Of a stretch of 64,000 bases of DNA, positions 9,434-22,333 are shown in pieces. The translations under genes were made by a program, and so were the position numbers. The stretch spans positions 4,350,870 through 4,414,869 of the forward strand of contig NW_020653718.1 in NCBI RefSeq assembly GCF_003589595.1, given 5' to 3'. Origin of the DNA: Hyposmocoma kahamanoa. Lineage: Eukaryota; Arthropoda; Insecta; Lepidoptera; Cosmopterigidae. Below the pieces are notes generated by a model. That model had not been told where the DNA came from and made no database searches. It was given only the letters and a program-made list of their open reading frames with translations. The first letter of the stretch is position 1. Each line of letters starts with the position of its first letter.

Positions 9434-10590
9434 TTGTTAAATAGTGTTAGAGAGATATTAACAACTCAATTTTGGCCTATTATTGATGATATCACTAACA
9501 TGTGGTTTCAACAAGACGTCGCCACAAGGCACACAGCCACCGAAACAATTAATTTGTTGCAAACCAAAGAACAATGGCAAAATCATAGTTGAAAGAATTC
9601 GTAAGCGTCTTCAAATGTCTTAATTACAAGTTCGAATATATTAAATTCATTAGGTTTTTCAAATTATAATAACGGCCTATCTAAGCCTGGAAATAAAATC
9701 ATATTTAAAAGAAACTCTAATGACTAATTAGTATATAACCGGACTGATATCTACAGCTATCGGTTTCTTAACGTTGAGCGACATCTAGCCCTCAAAAAAG
9801 GAATTTCAGTGCCTACGTATGGATATGGTCCACATTTAGTTCTCGTAATATTAAATGTGCTGATTCGATCGATTTGTAATAAACTAATAAAAGATTAACT
9901 ACTTCATTACAAAAAAATAAAGTCGATAATTTCTTCTCCAAAATGCCACGCGAGAAACTGGTAAAACTGACAAAAAGTTCCCAAAATCAGGGATAGGTGG
10001 CACGTTTCACAAAAAATAATTTGTGACCGGGTTCCAGTGCAAATAGTCTGTGGTATATTATTAATTAACTCAGTTTTTTTTTTGTTATGGCCTAATTTTA
10101 TGCCTTTTGACCATACCAGTATACAAAATAATGTCCTTTGAGTTGTAGTTGAGAGGTTGTATTAATTCTGTTTAAGGTTTCTGTAGTTTATTTTGATACA
10201 ATAATACACGGAATATATTTTATTCAATTACGTAACACATACCTCCGAAACTTCAAACTGGAATATCTTTAATTCCTGACTTCTCAGAATAGTAAACCCA
10301 AAACAAAATTTGTTCACATATTTTTCATAAACAGACGCATACAAATTATGTCAAGAAAAATTTATACGGGAGTTTGCCATTGTCCTTTTCCGATCGCATA
10401 ATTTCACGAAATTCAGCCGTTAAGCGGCCAGCTCGATCATGTGATTTAACACCGCTGGATTATTTTTATGGGGTTATGTTAAAGACAGAGTCTATACGGA
10501 CCCAATCGAATCGATTGCTGCCTCAAAACTCAAAATTTGTGAAGTGATTAACGAAATAGACCCACCATTTTGTCATGGCTAGTGCATCAT
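9434..10590 (+). pseudogene. Tc1/mariner-superfamily transposase, C-terminal half, split by an insertion
   Basis: The left part (9434-9568) encodes VREILTTQFWPIIDD and then MWFQQDVATRHTATETINLL, the region around the second catalytic Asp (WFQQD-AT-HTA). The right part (10386-10590) resumes exactly where the family should: FSDRIISRNSAVKRPARSCD, then LTPLDYF containing the third catalytic Asp. After a one-base frameshift comes GYVKDRVYTDPIESIAA. Between the halves lies about 817 bp of foreign DNA (9569-10385). The N-terminal half of the transposase is not recognisable upstream. The copy is non-functional. The exact family within Tc1/mariner is not settled. Confidence 0.8.
9569..10385. mobile_element. 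Insertion nested in the transposase at 9434-10590
   Basis: The host reading frame stops at QTK (ending 9568) and resumes at FSDR (10386), so the inserted DNA can be delimited to within a few bases. Its ends are inverted copies: GAACAATGGCAAA at 9569-9581 and TTTGCCATTGTCC at 10373-10385, with one mismatch. No target duplication is evident. No coding sequence is recognised inside. It is likely a non-autonomous inverted-repeat element of unknown family. The short terminal repeat could in principle arise by chance, but its position at both breakpoints argues against that. Confidence 0.6.
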
Positions 10591-11894
10591 CTCTCTGTCA
10601 TCATCTGTTGCCGGTTTTGCACGACACGTCTTGAATGGTAGCTTGTGTCAATTTATTCTGTCAGTGAGTTTAACTCATATACAAAAAAGGCAAACGACAC
10701 GTTTGCTTTTGAAAACGGAACGATGTGTTCTACTGGGCGAGCAACCCAACCCTTCGAGTCTTTCCCGAGGTGGTAAGTGCAAATGTCATAGGATCAGCAG
10801 AACAGCATTCAATGCGTTTTGAAATCAGAGGTACTTAGGAGTCTGATTGTGAACTGAGCTTTACTCAATAAAACCAATTCCGATGTTGGTCATCTCCACA
10901 AAACTGTTAGAATTTGTTATTACTGCTAGATTGTTACAAATGGCTGCAGTGAGCATGCGGGGTGTTTGTGTACCGCACTTCGGATTGAACTCCCGATTGG
11001 ACGATAATGGATCTAATTGATTTTCAGACAATTCCCCTGATTGCTCGAATGTAGGGAAACGTTGAGGAGTTAATGGGCGGTTAGAATTTGTTTATTGGTA
11101 GTTGGTGTCGTTTCATATTTTCGGTGGCGTAATAAGGCCATATCTGCAAAATGTTAATTTTCCGGAAAGAGGTTCAAAGATTCTACAGACAAAAATAGTT
11201 GACAACTTTTTATGTTTAAAAAGGAGCGTTATAATATTTCACTCATACATAATTTATTTAATGTAAAAGCACTTTTGATGTATGATGTGACATGTGGCAT
11301 TATTTTACCAAGGTAGAAAAATAATTTATAGATAAAGTGATATTATTTTGAAACCTTAGAACAATTTTATATTATTGCTGTGAGTGTATGTATGTGTGTG
11401 AGTGCATGTATGTATATGAGTGTATGTACGTGTGAGAGTGTATGTATGTGTGTGTTCAATCAAATATTGAATTATTTACACTTTATTTTAAACTGAACGA
11501 ATAATTTAAAAATAAATTAAGAAAACAAAAATATTTCGACAATGTAACTAACAACTTCCCAGGATAACAATAAAAAGTAGCCGTCGCATAGGACGGCGGC
11601 GGGCGCAGGCAGCGGCGGAGTTTCCACGCGAGTGCGCGCGCGCTTCGCCGCCGTGGACAAAAAGTGACAAGGGTCGCGGGCGCAGCCGACGTCATCCGAC
11701 GCGCGGCGTAATTAGCCGATCAGCCGGCCACCTCTCCGCAGAGATGGACGCGAAAGTAATTTGTTTGAGAATATTGAGATTTGAAAAGTGTCAAAGACAA
11801 CTCATATATGTTTTTACACGACAAAAGTTGCTCGACAAAAGTTGATGTACACTTAGTGGTAAAAAAAAAAGTAATTCAAATATAATTTGTTAAG
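10591..11894. other. No gene; TG-rich microsatellite and GC-rich islet
   Basis: A degenerate TGTATG/TGTG microsatellite spans 11380-11456. A GC-rich islet at 11578-11712 has open frames in several phases, as expected from composition alone. Nothing else is identifiable. Confidence 0.45.
11380..11456 (+). repeat. Degenerate TG/TGTA microsatellite
   Basis: Alternating TGTATG, TGTGTG and TGAGTG units run for about 75 bases with interruptions. Confidence 0.8.
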
Positions 11895-12060
11895 CACGGG
11901 TCTCCTTTAAGACATATTTCATCATTTTCCAAGGTGTGAACCTTCTTCGATTTCCTTCAGCACCGTTAGCAAGAGGTATTGCTATTAAACTTCCACAAAT
12001 GTACGTAACTTAGAAATTAAATTCATTCGAACCTTCGACTAGACGAGAAGACGGACGGTG
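11895..12060 (+). repeat. Interspersed repeat family B, copy 1
   Basis: Landmarks in order are CACGGGTCTCCT, GTGTGAACCTTCTTCGA, CACCGTTAGC-AGAGGTATTGCTA, TTCCACAAATGTACGTAACT, TAGAAATT and CATTCGAACC. The copies at 56290 and 59515 carry the same run. The layout matches a common lepidopteran short repeat that ends in a tRNA-like GGATTCGAACCC region. Confidence 0.6.
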
Positions 12061-15000
12061 GACATAAAGCAGTCATGGTGACGGTCAAGAGGAGAGAAAT
12101 GGTTAGTGAGTAGACTCGATGGTTTGGAAATATCGTCAGATTTGTTGGATGTGAAAATTAGTGCAATAAAGAAAAGGACCAGCAGTGGGTTTATGTGGAT
12201 TGAATATGATGACGATGATGATGATGAAACGTCTACCTCACAATTTAGAGCCAACCTTTCTCCTACTGGGCCACTACTGCTTCAAAAAAGATTTCACATT
12301 TGTCTTATTAGAAACTAAGCCTAGTGATGGTACACACAACATGTTTAACGCATAATTACTATACAACGTATAATAAAAATGTTACGTATTATAAAAATAC
12401 AATAACAAAATATTTATTTGATGTATGATAACAGTCCAGTGGTTCGAGCGGCGTGTTCTGCAGAGCAACTGAACAACCCAAATATTTCCGACTCTGTCCG
12501 CGGTGATGGATGGCACTGTTCTAATCGGAATGTTTATCAATATTTTTTGCCGCTAAAACGTTTTTTGTTGCATAATTAGAAGCAAATATGTGGTAACAAT
12601 AATGGATCGGGTAACAGTTACTTCGCTTGCGTAAATAATAACGCTTGGGGGTTACAACTCGCTGATGTTGCGGCTAAATATATTAACTTTTTTGTGGTGA
12701 TTAAATTGGTTAATAGTGATCATATTAAAAGTAATTTTCAATGGTCATTTCAATGGGCACTGTATGCAAATAAGATCCTGCACCATGTAGTAAGAAGAAT
12801 GGTAATGCCCTGCACATTTCCTTTTTATATTCCCTACCCTGGTTTTGTGTTTTGCTAAGCAAGCAGGTGTATTTCGAAATTAAAAAGCTATTTATATTTT
12901 CCTCTATCAATTTTGATTACCATTTTAATATCTACACTTATCATAACGACTTTTGAGTCTATCTGTACGCTTGTCACTTTGTTACGGTTCAAACAACGAA
13001 ACTTATTTAATTTCACTAACTTCAATTCCCTTTTAAAATATCATGCATTCCTTATTTCTATATGAAAAGAGCAGAAATTGCAACATATCTTGTTTCATAG
13101 ACGGGATAAATAAGTTGGTTCCACAAAAATGGAGTTTGTAAGTGTGAATCGATCATAAATGAACCGATGTTATCAAAATGATGCATAGGCGTAGCTTACT
13201 TGATCGACAACGTATTTTATAAATTTACGTAATTTAATTTGATTATTCAATTCTGATAGTCTACGTAGTTAAGTTTTGTAGCATTACTATCGTTTATAAA
13301 ATGTTTCTTATTGTTATTTTTCCTAAATGTTTCGTAGTCTCGGTTAGCATTTCATAAATAATTACTGACTCGCTTCTTTTGTTTGCAACTACAATAGATT
13401 AAGGACCATATTTTAGTTTTGTTGTCTCTGACTTTTAAATATGGTGTCCACTTGTAAATGTGTTACAGTTTGGGGCCAGAGAAAATGAAAAGATTGTCAT
13501 TTAGAATGTTTGCTTTATGTATTGTTATCACGTCATTCATACTTCCAATTTTTGTATGGAGTGTCATTTATAAAATTGGTAATGGTAAAAGCCAAAATTT
13601 GGTTAATTTTTTATTAGTAGAAGTCACGACCATCTTTTATTGATTCTCGCGTTGAGGTTATTAAAAATTATAGCTTAAGAACTCACAATGTATAACAAAG
13701 CCGACTTATGATATTATAAATAAATGATGCGGTACATTTCATTATTACTAACTTTAAGGCTTAGTTTTCCAGAAAATTATTATGAATTCTTCCAAATTTA
13801 CTTTAAAATGGCAATCCGATTTCAAGTGTTGCAACAATAGTGGATGACTGTGAGGCTGACTCTTAACAAATATGGCGACTAATTTTGACAGATGAGCGCG
13901 CGTTTTCATGGCGCCACTGTTGCAGAGATATACTGTTGCTCCAACGGCCATATTGTCTCGCTTTTGTTTCTAACTCGTTCCGAATTCAAAATAAACGAGC
14001 GCTGCTACTGATTTGAATGTCAATACCTTCTAATACGGTTAGGCAGATGTTTTTGTTTCTGTTCAAATAAGTAACAAGCGGTTGCGTAGCGAGTGGCGCG
14101 TAGGCATTGTTTGCCGAACTTCTCCAAATGTAGTGCTATGATTCACTATTGCCTAATACTACTGTTATTACATGCGCTAAGAGCTTAGGCGATTTAGTTA
14201 ACGAATCTCGGAATATTTACGTAAAGAGGTTTTGCAAAACAACTATTATATTACAAATGTAAAAGAAAACGAAAGTATTTACACCCATTTTTCACCATCA
14301 TCTTAGAAAAATGCTCGTTTACATTCTTGATGTTGCCTGCCAGTGTAACACAAATCAAGTTACATGTGGGGCGTAGCTTTACCAATATCAGTTTATCATC
14401 AAATAGATTTGTCCATTAGTATCAAGTTGTGCAAGTTTCTTCTATTCTTAATCTAATCAGAACCTTCTGGTGATAATTGTAAGTGGCAAAATTGCTTAGA
14501 GTTCGCTGTTATCGTTTTGCGAGTGTGAATCCCTTGTGTCCCGGGGCGCGATTCCGTGTCGCTGCCCCACAAATCTGAGGTAATATAAATAATGCGGCGA
14601 TCACACGCGGAGCGCTTATTACGCCCGCTGATATACAGCGCCCGGGCGCGCTGATTGCACTGAACACCATCTAGCAATCGGTTCCAATATTTGTGGAAGC
14701 AAATAAGTGACATCAACAACCTTAACTTAATTGGAGTCATGTGGCGTTCATTCGCATTTAAAATTAGAATTTTGGTGTCTTCTTTGAGTTTTGCGTTAAG
14801 GATGACTAATTATGTTCATATGTATAACTTGGTGAACCCTTTAAAATATTTTCTGCTTGCTAATTGATGCGATCAATTATTGCTTAATAATAAATTAAAG
14901 TTGAAATAATTTTTGATATCCTTATCTCTTTCAATGTAACAATAGTGAGTCTACAGCGGTAGAAAAAGATATGTCTTGATTAGAAAAACCATTCCACAAA

Positions 15001-16277
15001 AGGAAAATACCCGCAGTCTAAGTCTATACGAGACAATTGCACACAGGGGCCGCCACAACTCTATGGTGTTTAAAGACACAATTGAAGAAAACATCAATCA
15101 ATTTCCACATTCAGAATTTGCTCTTATTACAAAAACGGCCACTGAAGTTTATGTACCGTTGCAAATGGCGTTGATTTAATGCTGTCGATATTTTTTGTCT
15201 GGCTCCACTTTTTTTGTCCACACCACTGTGCGTATTGTCTCCAGTGCACGGACGATACTTGACGGATTGCTTGTTAGCACCGCGTAACGTGACGCGTGTG
15301 TCTGCTCGTATTTATTGTCCTCTTGTTGTTTTTTTAGGAAAACACATTTACATACGCATGCAGATTCGTTTGTTTTAACTTCTAGTCTTTTCTAAAGGTA
15401 TTGAAATTTTTAAATTTAAAAGCGTTCTATTACCATTGCTTCGAGTTTCTTTTTTTGTGTCTGCACAATAATAAAGCATTTAATAATATTCTATTTAGTC
15501 AGTTGAAAGTGCCTGACAAATGGGAATGTAAGAAACAAAATAATAAAGAAACGTGTACATAAAACTTGTACCAATAAAAGATAATAATTATTGCAGTCGT
15601 TAATAACGAAAACGAGAAGCATGCTGATCAATTATCGCCTTTATTTTACTATTTTCGTCACACTTTTTATTCACATTCCGAAATTAGTAACGCTTCCATC
15701 TACTTGGGTGTCTCACGTCTTAAACAAGCGAATGTCATGCGACTAACGCGAGTATTATTTAGATTTTCACTTAACTTTGTCCAGTTCGCGCGTTAGACTG
15801 TCCATTGTGCTCTCCCGAGGGCTAACTACTGTTTCGTTTTTTCTCAATTCTGAATGGGTAATAACCGTGAAAATGTACGCATAAGTTTGTTACAAGTAAT
15901 GCAAAAGTCCATTATTTAAAACTTTTGTTTATTAGGCACACAGTAGGTGGTTGATAGTTTTTAAGCTCAAATTCGGTTGTTTATTGACTGGATTCGTGCC
16001 AAAAGTTTTTGGGACACAGTTTCTAAAAGTGTACAAGTAACTATGTATCGCATTCAATAGAAATATTAAATAACGTATTTTTTCAATCTTTCAATATATG
16101 CTGACGCGCTTAGGATGGTTATGTAAATAGGTATGTAGGTTTGTGTGTAATACAAATGAATACGTGTTGGTTATTAAATTCATTATAATTACAGCGCTGC
16201 ATGTCGATTTTATTGTCTCTATGTATCACTAATACCAGTTGTATCATTATTTGTGTATCTTACATGAAGTAGATTTA
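12061..16277. other. Long stretch without recognisable gene or mobile element
   Basis: AT-rich DNA with short overlapping frames only. Notable small features are a hydrophobic 53-codon frame from 13485, YY1/PHO-like sites at 13868-13879 and 13944-13955 around a GGCGCCACTG, and a GC-rich islet at 14540-14655. None is enough to call a gene. Confidence 0.4.
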
Positions 16278-16294
16278 TAGCGCCCCCTGCGCGT
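16278..16294 (-). promoter_or_regulatory. CTCF-like insulator motif
   Basis: The minus strand reads GCGCAGGGGGCGCTA, a close match to the AG-GGGGCGC core recognised by CTCF zinc fingers in animals. A second GGGGGCGCC follows 20 bases away (16303-16311). Only the motif is seen; occupancy is unknown. Confidence 0.3.
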
Positions 16295-19200
16295 GTGCTT
16301 CGGCGCCCCCGCCGAGAACATTATGCATTTGCTTGCACCACTTACAATATGCAATTATTATAGGTGTATTCCTGCTTGCTCGGTTTTAAAGGCATTTGAA
16401 TTAGTTTTAGATGTTGGTCACTAATTATTTGATGAACGCTGGAAGTTAAATAATTTAATTTGGATCACAGTTCTATATTAATCATAATACTCGTTTAATT
16501 TCGTTGATCTTACTGCTTCTTAATGTAAGGAAGTGGAGAGGCAAGATGGGAGCTGACTTGTCAGCTCAAACATAACTACCGTTCGGTTTCCGGAGAGCAT
16601 TGTCTCAGCAGCCATCGCTCGTTCGCGGAAGGCTCACTGCGCTACATGTGTCCTCTTTTCTGTTAAACTTTGTAACGATGTCTTTTGCTTATTTCAATTG
16701 TTATCGCTGTAGGCGCGAGCTGGACAGCTGTTGGACACAAGAGCAATTGTTGGACAATTTCGAGTCTTGATGTATCAATACATCACAAATAGCGGTTTGT
16801 TTATTGAACAAGCCAGAAGCCCTTGTTGGCCAATTTTGTATTTCTTTAATGAAAGTTTAAATGGGAGAATACTTTTGTTTTTCTATGGAAGTCGCATAAG
16901 AACCTATATTTTTACTGTACATTTTATGCGTCATTCGTAGAACAGTAATTAATTTTATTTCAGTTAACAGGTTGAGCGACATAATCTCTGTCAAAGCTAT
17001 TCTACACAGTTTTTCGGTGTCTTTAAAATAACAAAGTACAATGATAGCATTGTCTACAGCTTCATCGGTTGTCGTTGATTGATAGTCCCCGGTCCAGCAG
17101 TGAACGGAAGCCAAATACTCGACAAAGTCAACATTGTGTCCATTAGATAATTACTGCGACACTTTGACGGCATTTCGCGGAACCATCACATGTCGGCAAA
17201 CGCCGCCTTTGGCAAAAACACGCCGATAGTTAGCCATTCAGCCTGTCGGCGGGAATCACGGACAAAATAAACACATCACAGTCAAAATATACGTTGGTAT
17301 TACTGAAAAAATTTGAAAAGGGACGGTGACTTTCTGTCGACTTTGTGACATGCCGCGAACCATTGGCCGATCTTTACCGGCGCACTAATTTCGACTCTAT
17401 TGAAACAGTTTTGAATTTTAATTTAAAAGTCGCATAGAGGGCGTCGAAAGTTTTTTTCCTGTTAGAATTGTATCGGGGCGTGGCCCGTCCCAAATGGAAA
17501 CATTTGCCAATATTATCGTGAAAGGACTGAACAGACGAAATAATTTATTTTTTGATGTCGCTTTGTATCCAAAACTCGGAGCTTTTGTGTGTTTTTTGCG
17601 TCGGTCGATTTGCTTCCCCGTGTGGCTCTGACGTCTTTATTTATCCCTTTAAGAAAAAGGAGACCGACTTTGGGACGAAGGGTTAGTAATTCAACCCAGT
17701 ACGAATGGACGAGGATTCTTTTCAAGAATTTTTGAATCGGTGGTTACGTCGTTTGGGTACTCCGTTGTGTGTTGACGTGTTTAGTAGATGCGTGTTGATG
17801 ACAATAGTATTAGAGAGCTGGTAAAGTGATCCGGCGGTTTTGTGCAAGCCTGCGCCCGCGCCACCGCTGACACACTGTTGACTTTGATTTACGCTAAATA
17901 TTCTTTGGACATAAGCTGATTATGTACCTGACTATTAAGCGATTGAATACGTTGGACACTTTTTATGTGTTCCTGTTTACTGGTATATTTTAATATGTTG
18001 TTTTGAATGGACCCCAATAAAATTAAAATTGTAATAAAACTACAATGTCGGTTTCCTTTACAACACAATAGCTTAATGAATACAAAGCGAATAAATACAT
18101 TTCTTGAAAATTCCATTGAAGTTTATGTAAAAATGTAGCTGTCAAACTAATTTAGTGAAGTAACCATAAAAGATCTAGTGAAACCTTTGCGTAGTGCTGA
18201 AAAAGATCTAAGTTCACGAAAAGGACACGGACAGCGCTAAACGTATCGGTTAAAGCAATTGAAAAAGTACGTTAATGTATATAACATTGTATTTAAAAAT
18301 CGTCGGGTTATTTTGATGTTTATGTTTGCGCGTAAACCCCAGAAGCCGATATTTAGACATTCAAGACACAAAGTAATAAGCTATACATTAATAACACTCC
18401 TATGGGGCTCAAATAGTTGCTAAATAACGATCTCGTCTCCAGGGATCGTCTTATTTGTCATCATGTGCCTTGCCGTTATGGTTGACCAAAGCTTGCGACC
18501 ATTTTTTAAATCGTTTGAATACAGTTCGTAGATTTTTAGTAACAAACAATGAGGAATAATCTCCTGCGGTTTCAGCTTCTTTGTTTGTTTGCAATGCGGT
18601 TGAAAAGAAGACCATACAACATACAAAATTAATGTAATGTGGCGCGACCTTTTACCAATTTGTGAAGTGAGCTGAGAGTAGGCGAGCGCCCCACTGTTGC
18701 TTGTAAATTACATTTTTACGACTCCTTAGATTTGTCTCAAAGAAACTACTAAAAGGCGTTCATTACTTTGCCCGGAGAGAATGGCTCGTCATCGCATCAA
18801 AACCGCTTCTCAATGGATTTAATGCCCATCATCGGTTTACAACGCACATTGTGCGTTGTGCGGCGCACCACCGTGACCGACGCTCTCGTGGGCTTCGACA
18901 TTGTGAGCGCAGGCACGGACACTGTAAACAATCGACTTATTTATTGTTTTACAGCAGCCATATAACTTCGTCACCCAAGAAAGAGGACTAATAATTCCCA
19001 AAATGCACCCGCAATAAAACCATCATGGGTGGACAGTGGGACGACACCGTTGTGTGTGGACAAAAAAGCGCAATGTTGTTAGAATGAACATAAATGTGCA
19101 TTCAGAATAGATTTGGCACGCTTTGCCCGAGCAGAGCATAGCGGTCGATTCAATCGGCTTTATACCGCGTGATGAATGTGCGGAAGTCAGATTTGAGTCC

Positions 19201-20910
19201 CTTACAACTTAATAATAACGATAAACACCGGTCCTCCATTTAAATGAATGTTTCACAACATGAGCGCGGCCATTTTGCGAAAGCTGCGCGCACGCATTTC
19301 GATTGTACAAAATCACAAATGCGGGATTAGCGAAATGTTTGCCAAACTTATTTATTGTGTTGACGATGATAAATTGGTGGGTAAATATGTGGATTTTAAA
19401 TCATTCAAATAAGCGCACAGTAATTTTCCTGTTTATAACAGGACGTAGAACCGAGTCCTTATTGCAATGCATACCGATTTTTACGTGATCTGCATCTAGA
19501 GTCTGTAAATGCTCGCAGGAAATTGCATTGTATCAAGATAATTTTTCAAGTCTGCTGTCACCTATATTAAAAGCTGCGAACATCTTGTTTCACGCGTATT
19601 TTTTATCCTCGCAATCCCGACCTATCGCAACAATAAGAACAGAACTGTAACACGCAGATGTCATGCGTTTATTAATAATGGCGGCGTTTACCACAATAAC
19701 CGCGCGCAATAACATACACATCTCAGTGATAAATGATAATATTTTATGGCATTCGCCCTCAATACACGCCGCTTATGTCTTCATTTTAGCAAACATTGTT
19801 TTCTGGCATTCTCTCAAGTTTAACCTTTACATGTCTTATTTTAAAGTTTATTTTCCTCTGAATTTTGCTACAACCGTTAGGAATAGAGCGTGGGGTGTAC
19901 AAATCGCATTGATGCTGTTCAATCGCACGTAGCAAATTGTCGATATTCGACATAGTCATTATCAGCACGTTTTTGTCCGCGACTCTTGCCGCGCCGCGCA
20001 CTGTGCGGCCTGCACATACGCTGTGCTTTTAAGAGCCATCCGAGTGTGGAGTTGTTGACTTGTTTCTTAATATCTTCTACTAATCTTTTGATATTGTTGC
20101 TGTAAAATGTCTTTATCCTCGCATTCATGGCTTTTGAGTTGTCGAGGTTTACGTTTATGGCGCAAAGGTTTGTCGGTGATATAAACATGTTTGTCGTGGT
20201 GTAGGTGTCTCGTCGATGGACGGACCAACAGCACTGCTTGACAAAGATATTTTTGTATGTTATATGTCCATGTAGAGAAATAAAGTTGTATTGTTTATTA
20301 TTTTGGATGTTTTCCATGACTTATAAGATAAATTCAGAATTTTTAAATGGAAGAGGCGGTCGGCAAAGGCATTCAGGGATTCCGATTTAAGAACCGGCGA
20401 ACGATACGTGCCGTGTCGAGCAGCACCGCTCTAGTGCTGTAGCGACTTTCTATTTAACGTCAGATTGGGTTATTTTCAATGTTTTTTTAAAATATCATAA
20501 TACCGTTTTATAAAGACAAGATGTTTATAAAAATCAAATATGATGAAATTTATGTTATTGTCAATATGTTATTCTCCCGAAATCTTAAACCACCCTCTAT
20601 TGTATCGCTTGCAACTCGAATCTCAGCATTTCAAACTGGGTAATTTTTATCAAATTGTAAACATCATGTTCCCACATGTCCTGTGAATTGTAAACATTAT
20701 GTATCACTTCATTGCCAAATTCTTTTCACACAATATGCCGCCCTAATGCAAAAATGTTAAAGATAATGTTTGCTTGAATTGTTTTTGAAGAGAGGGCTGT
20801 TTATAGACCCTCTGTGTAGCGCAGTGCTAATAGTTGTAGATAATATTGTCACAGGCGATGGCCCCTGTTTACTACGCTTTAAATCTGTCATGCATTCAAA
20901 ATTTTTAATA
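16295..20910. other. Long stretch without recognisable gene or mobile element
   Basis: AT-rich sequence with GC-rich islets near 17180-17260, 17840-17870 and 18840-18920. YY1/PHO-like motifs occur at 19266-19277 and 19673-19686. The longest frame (minus strand, 19919-20317, 132 codons) has no motif I recognise and is not called as a gene. Confidence 0.4.
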
Positions 20911-21183
20911 GCGGTCTTGGCCCAGCGGGAGAACGGTAGTTTCTCAACTAATGGTCGCCGGTTTGAATCCCTGTGACTTCAATTTCTAAACTACGTACTA
21001 CGTACGTTCGTAAATTATTAGCAGTAATGCTTCTCGCTAACCGTGAGAGATAATTAATACATTTCAAAGATGGTTGACAATCCATGGAAACGTGTAAAGT
21101 TCCCAACTAGTGGACTGTGGTCTAAATTCTATTCTTAAAGCAAACCCATGCCCAGCAGTGGGTCGTATAATGGGTGAGGTTAT
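20911..21183 (+). repeat. SINE with tRNA-like head and lepidopteran-type tail
   Basis: The head GCGGTCTTGGCCCAGCGGG-GAACGGTAG is followed by a B-box-like GGTTTGAATCCC. The body (ACTTCTCGCTAACCGTG, AAGATGGTT, ACCCATGCCCAGCAGTGGG, TATAATGGG) continues to the end. The body recurs at 39720-39870 and the CAGCAGTGGGA-GTATAATGGG tail at 33366-33480. The head recurs in part at 31506. No functional tRNA fold is possible. Confidence 0.65.
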
Positions 21184-21952
21184 GATTCAAAATTTAGATG
21201 TTACAGAATATAATTGATGTTGCGTTATATTGGTAATATAGCTCGCGTTTTGCGATTAGTTATTCCTTTCCCACTCGAACCGTCACCTCACATCCAGACA
21301 CGGGTGTCTTAGAATGCGACTAAGGGATGTCTTGGAGAAGAACTGATTTTCGTTACTTTCGTAAACTGATTGTTTTATGCCAGCAAGTAATTTAATTTTA
21401 ATTTACTCTTATCATGTTTTTTATAGTCTTTGTTTCTTCTAACCTATTTTTCTGCTGTTTCTAAAAATATGATAATGCTGTGCGCAGCTGTTAATGGAAT
21501 GCAGATTTATTTTCTGTTTGCCACGCATTACGTTTAATTTATTAATATCAATTTGTGTTCTGGAGTTGTCAGTCAAGAAATTATAAATGTCAGTAAATAT
21601 GATCGTGACGTCTTCACTTAGAGGATGGAAAAAAATCAAAGAACGTCTTCTTCATCCGTTCTGTCAAGTGCCAATTACGTTTACTTTCTACCGTAAGTAC
21701 AGCAATGAGATGCTTCACAAATTTTTTTGTCTCTTCTTTTTTTCAAGACAACCATACCAATTACCTGGTCCCAACCTGTGGAATTCCCTGTACTATGAGT
21801 ACCAGAGTAACAAAAATCACTCTAAGGCACTATTCGGAATACCTAGAACAGAATTAATTTAACGAACGAGGAACCTACTCATCCAGAGGTTATTTTTTAT
21901 AAATAATAGACACAATATCATATAGAGATATAGAATATAGAGACAATATCAC
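21184..21952. other. No recognisable feature
   Basis: AT-rich DNA with overlapping short frames on both strands and no repeat match noticed. Confidence 0.45.
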
Positions 21953-22333
21953 CTGATGATGGTACGCGTTTGCACATGGTACATTTTTTAAGTAGAATTT
22001 TTGTACATTTTTAAGTACAATTTTTTTAGGGAAACACAGATAGAGTAGAGTATTCAATTCCTTTGCCGTACGCATCAGAAAGGAGGAAGCAAAGCGCTTA
22101 GTACCAATAGGTGGTATATCAACGACATAAGAATGGAGTGTTCCGGATTTTATAGTCGACCGAAGGAGGAACGGTGAGAATGGAATTAAATTGAAAAGTT
22201 CCTGCGCACACTCCCCGAAATGTATCCGATAGAAAACCGACATGCAAATTAATTTTCTGCGATGATCGAGATTCTGTATTTTGAGGTTGTCTCTGGACAC
22301 AGACCAGTAAACCACGTTGGTTTACTGGTCTGT
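21953..22333 (-). pseudogene. Non-LTR retrotransposon, reverse transcriptase C-terminus
   Basis: A minus-strand frame encodes LDHRRKLICMSVFYRIHFGE, then CAQELFNLIPFSPFLLRST, VVDIPPIGTKRFASSFLMR and TAKELNTL. This is the region after the polymerase domain in jockey-like ORF2 proteins of Lepidoptera (RR-VA-LSVFYR-H-GEC--ELF--IP--PF, then TKRFASSF--RTAKEWNSLP). The frame remains open for 141 codons, so decay is moderate. Its far C-terminus has diverged and the copy is 5' truncated. A perfect hairpin (22299-22333) sits at the 5' junction. It is related to the fragments at 4118, 30110 and 31612. Confidence 0.8.
22299..22333. repeat. Perfect 15-bp inverted repeat, 5-base loop
   Basis: ACAGACCAGTAAACC (22299-22313) and its exact complement (22319-22333) flank the loop ACGTT. 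It lies at the 5' break of the non-LTR fragment, where a fold-back or template switch during reverse transcription could create such a structure. Confidence 0.9.

Noticed and set aside
11483..11695. Arg-rich 70-codon minus-strand frame
   Set aside because: It arises from a GC-rich islet that is open in several frames; composition explains it.
19919..20317. 132-codon minus-strand frame as a gene
   Set aside because: Length is notable but there is no motif, repeat or splice context, so it is left as an observation and not a coding call.
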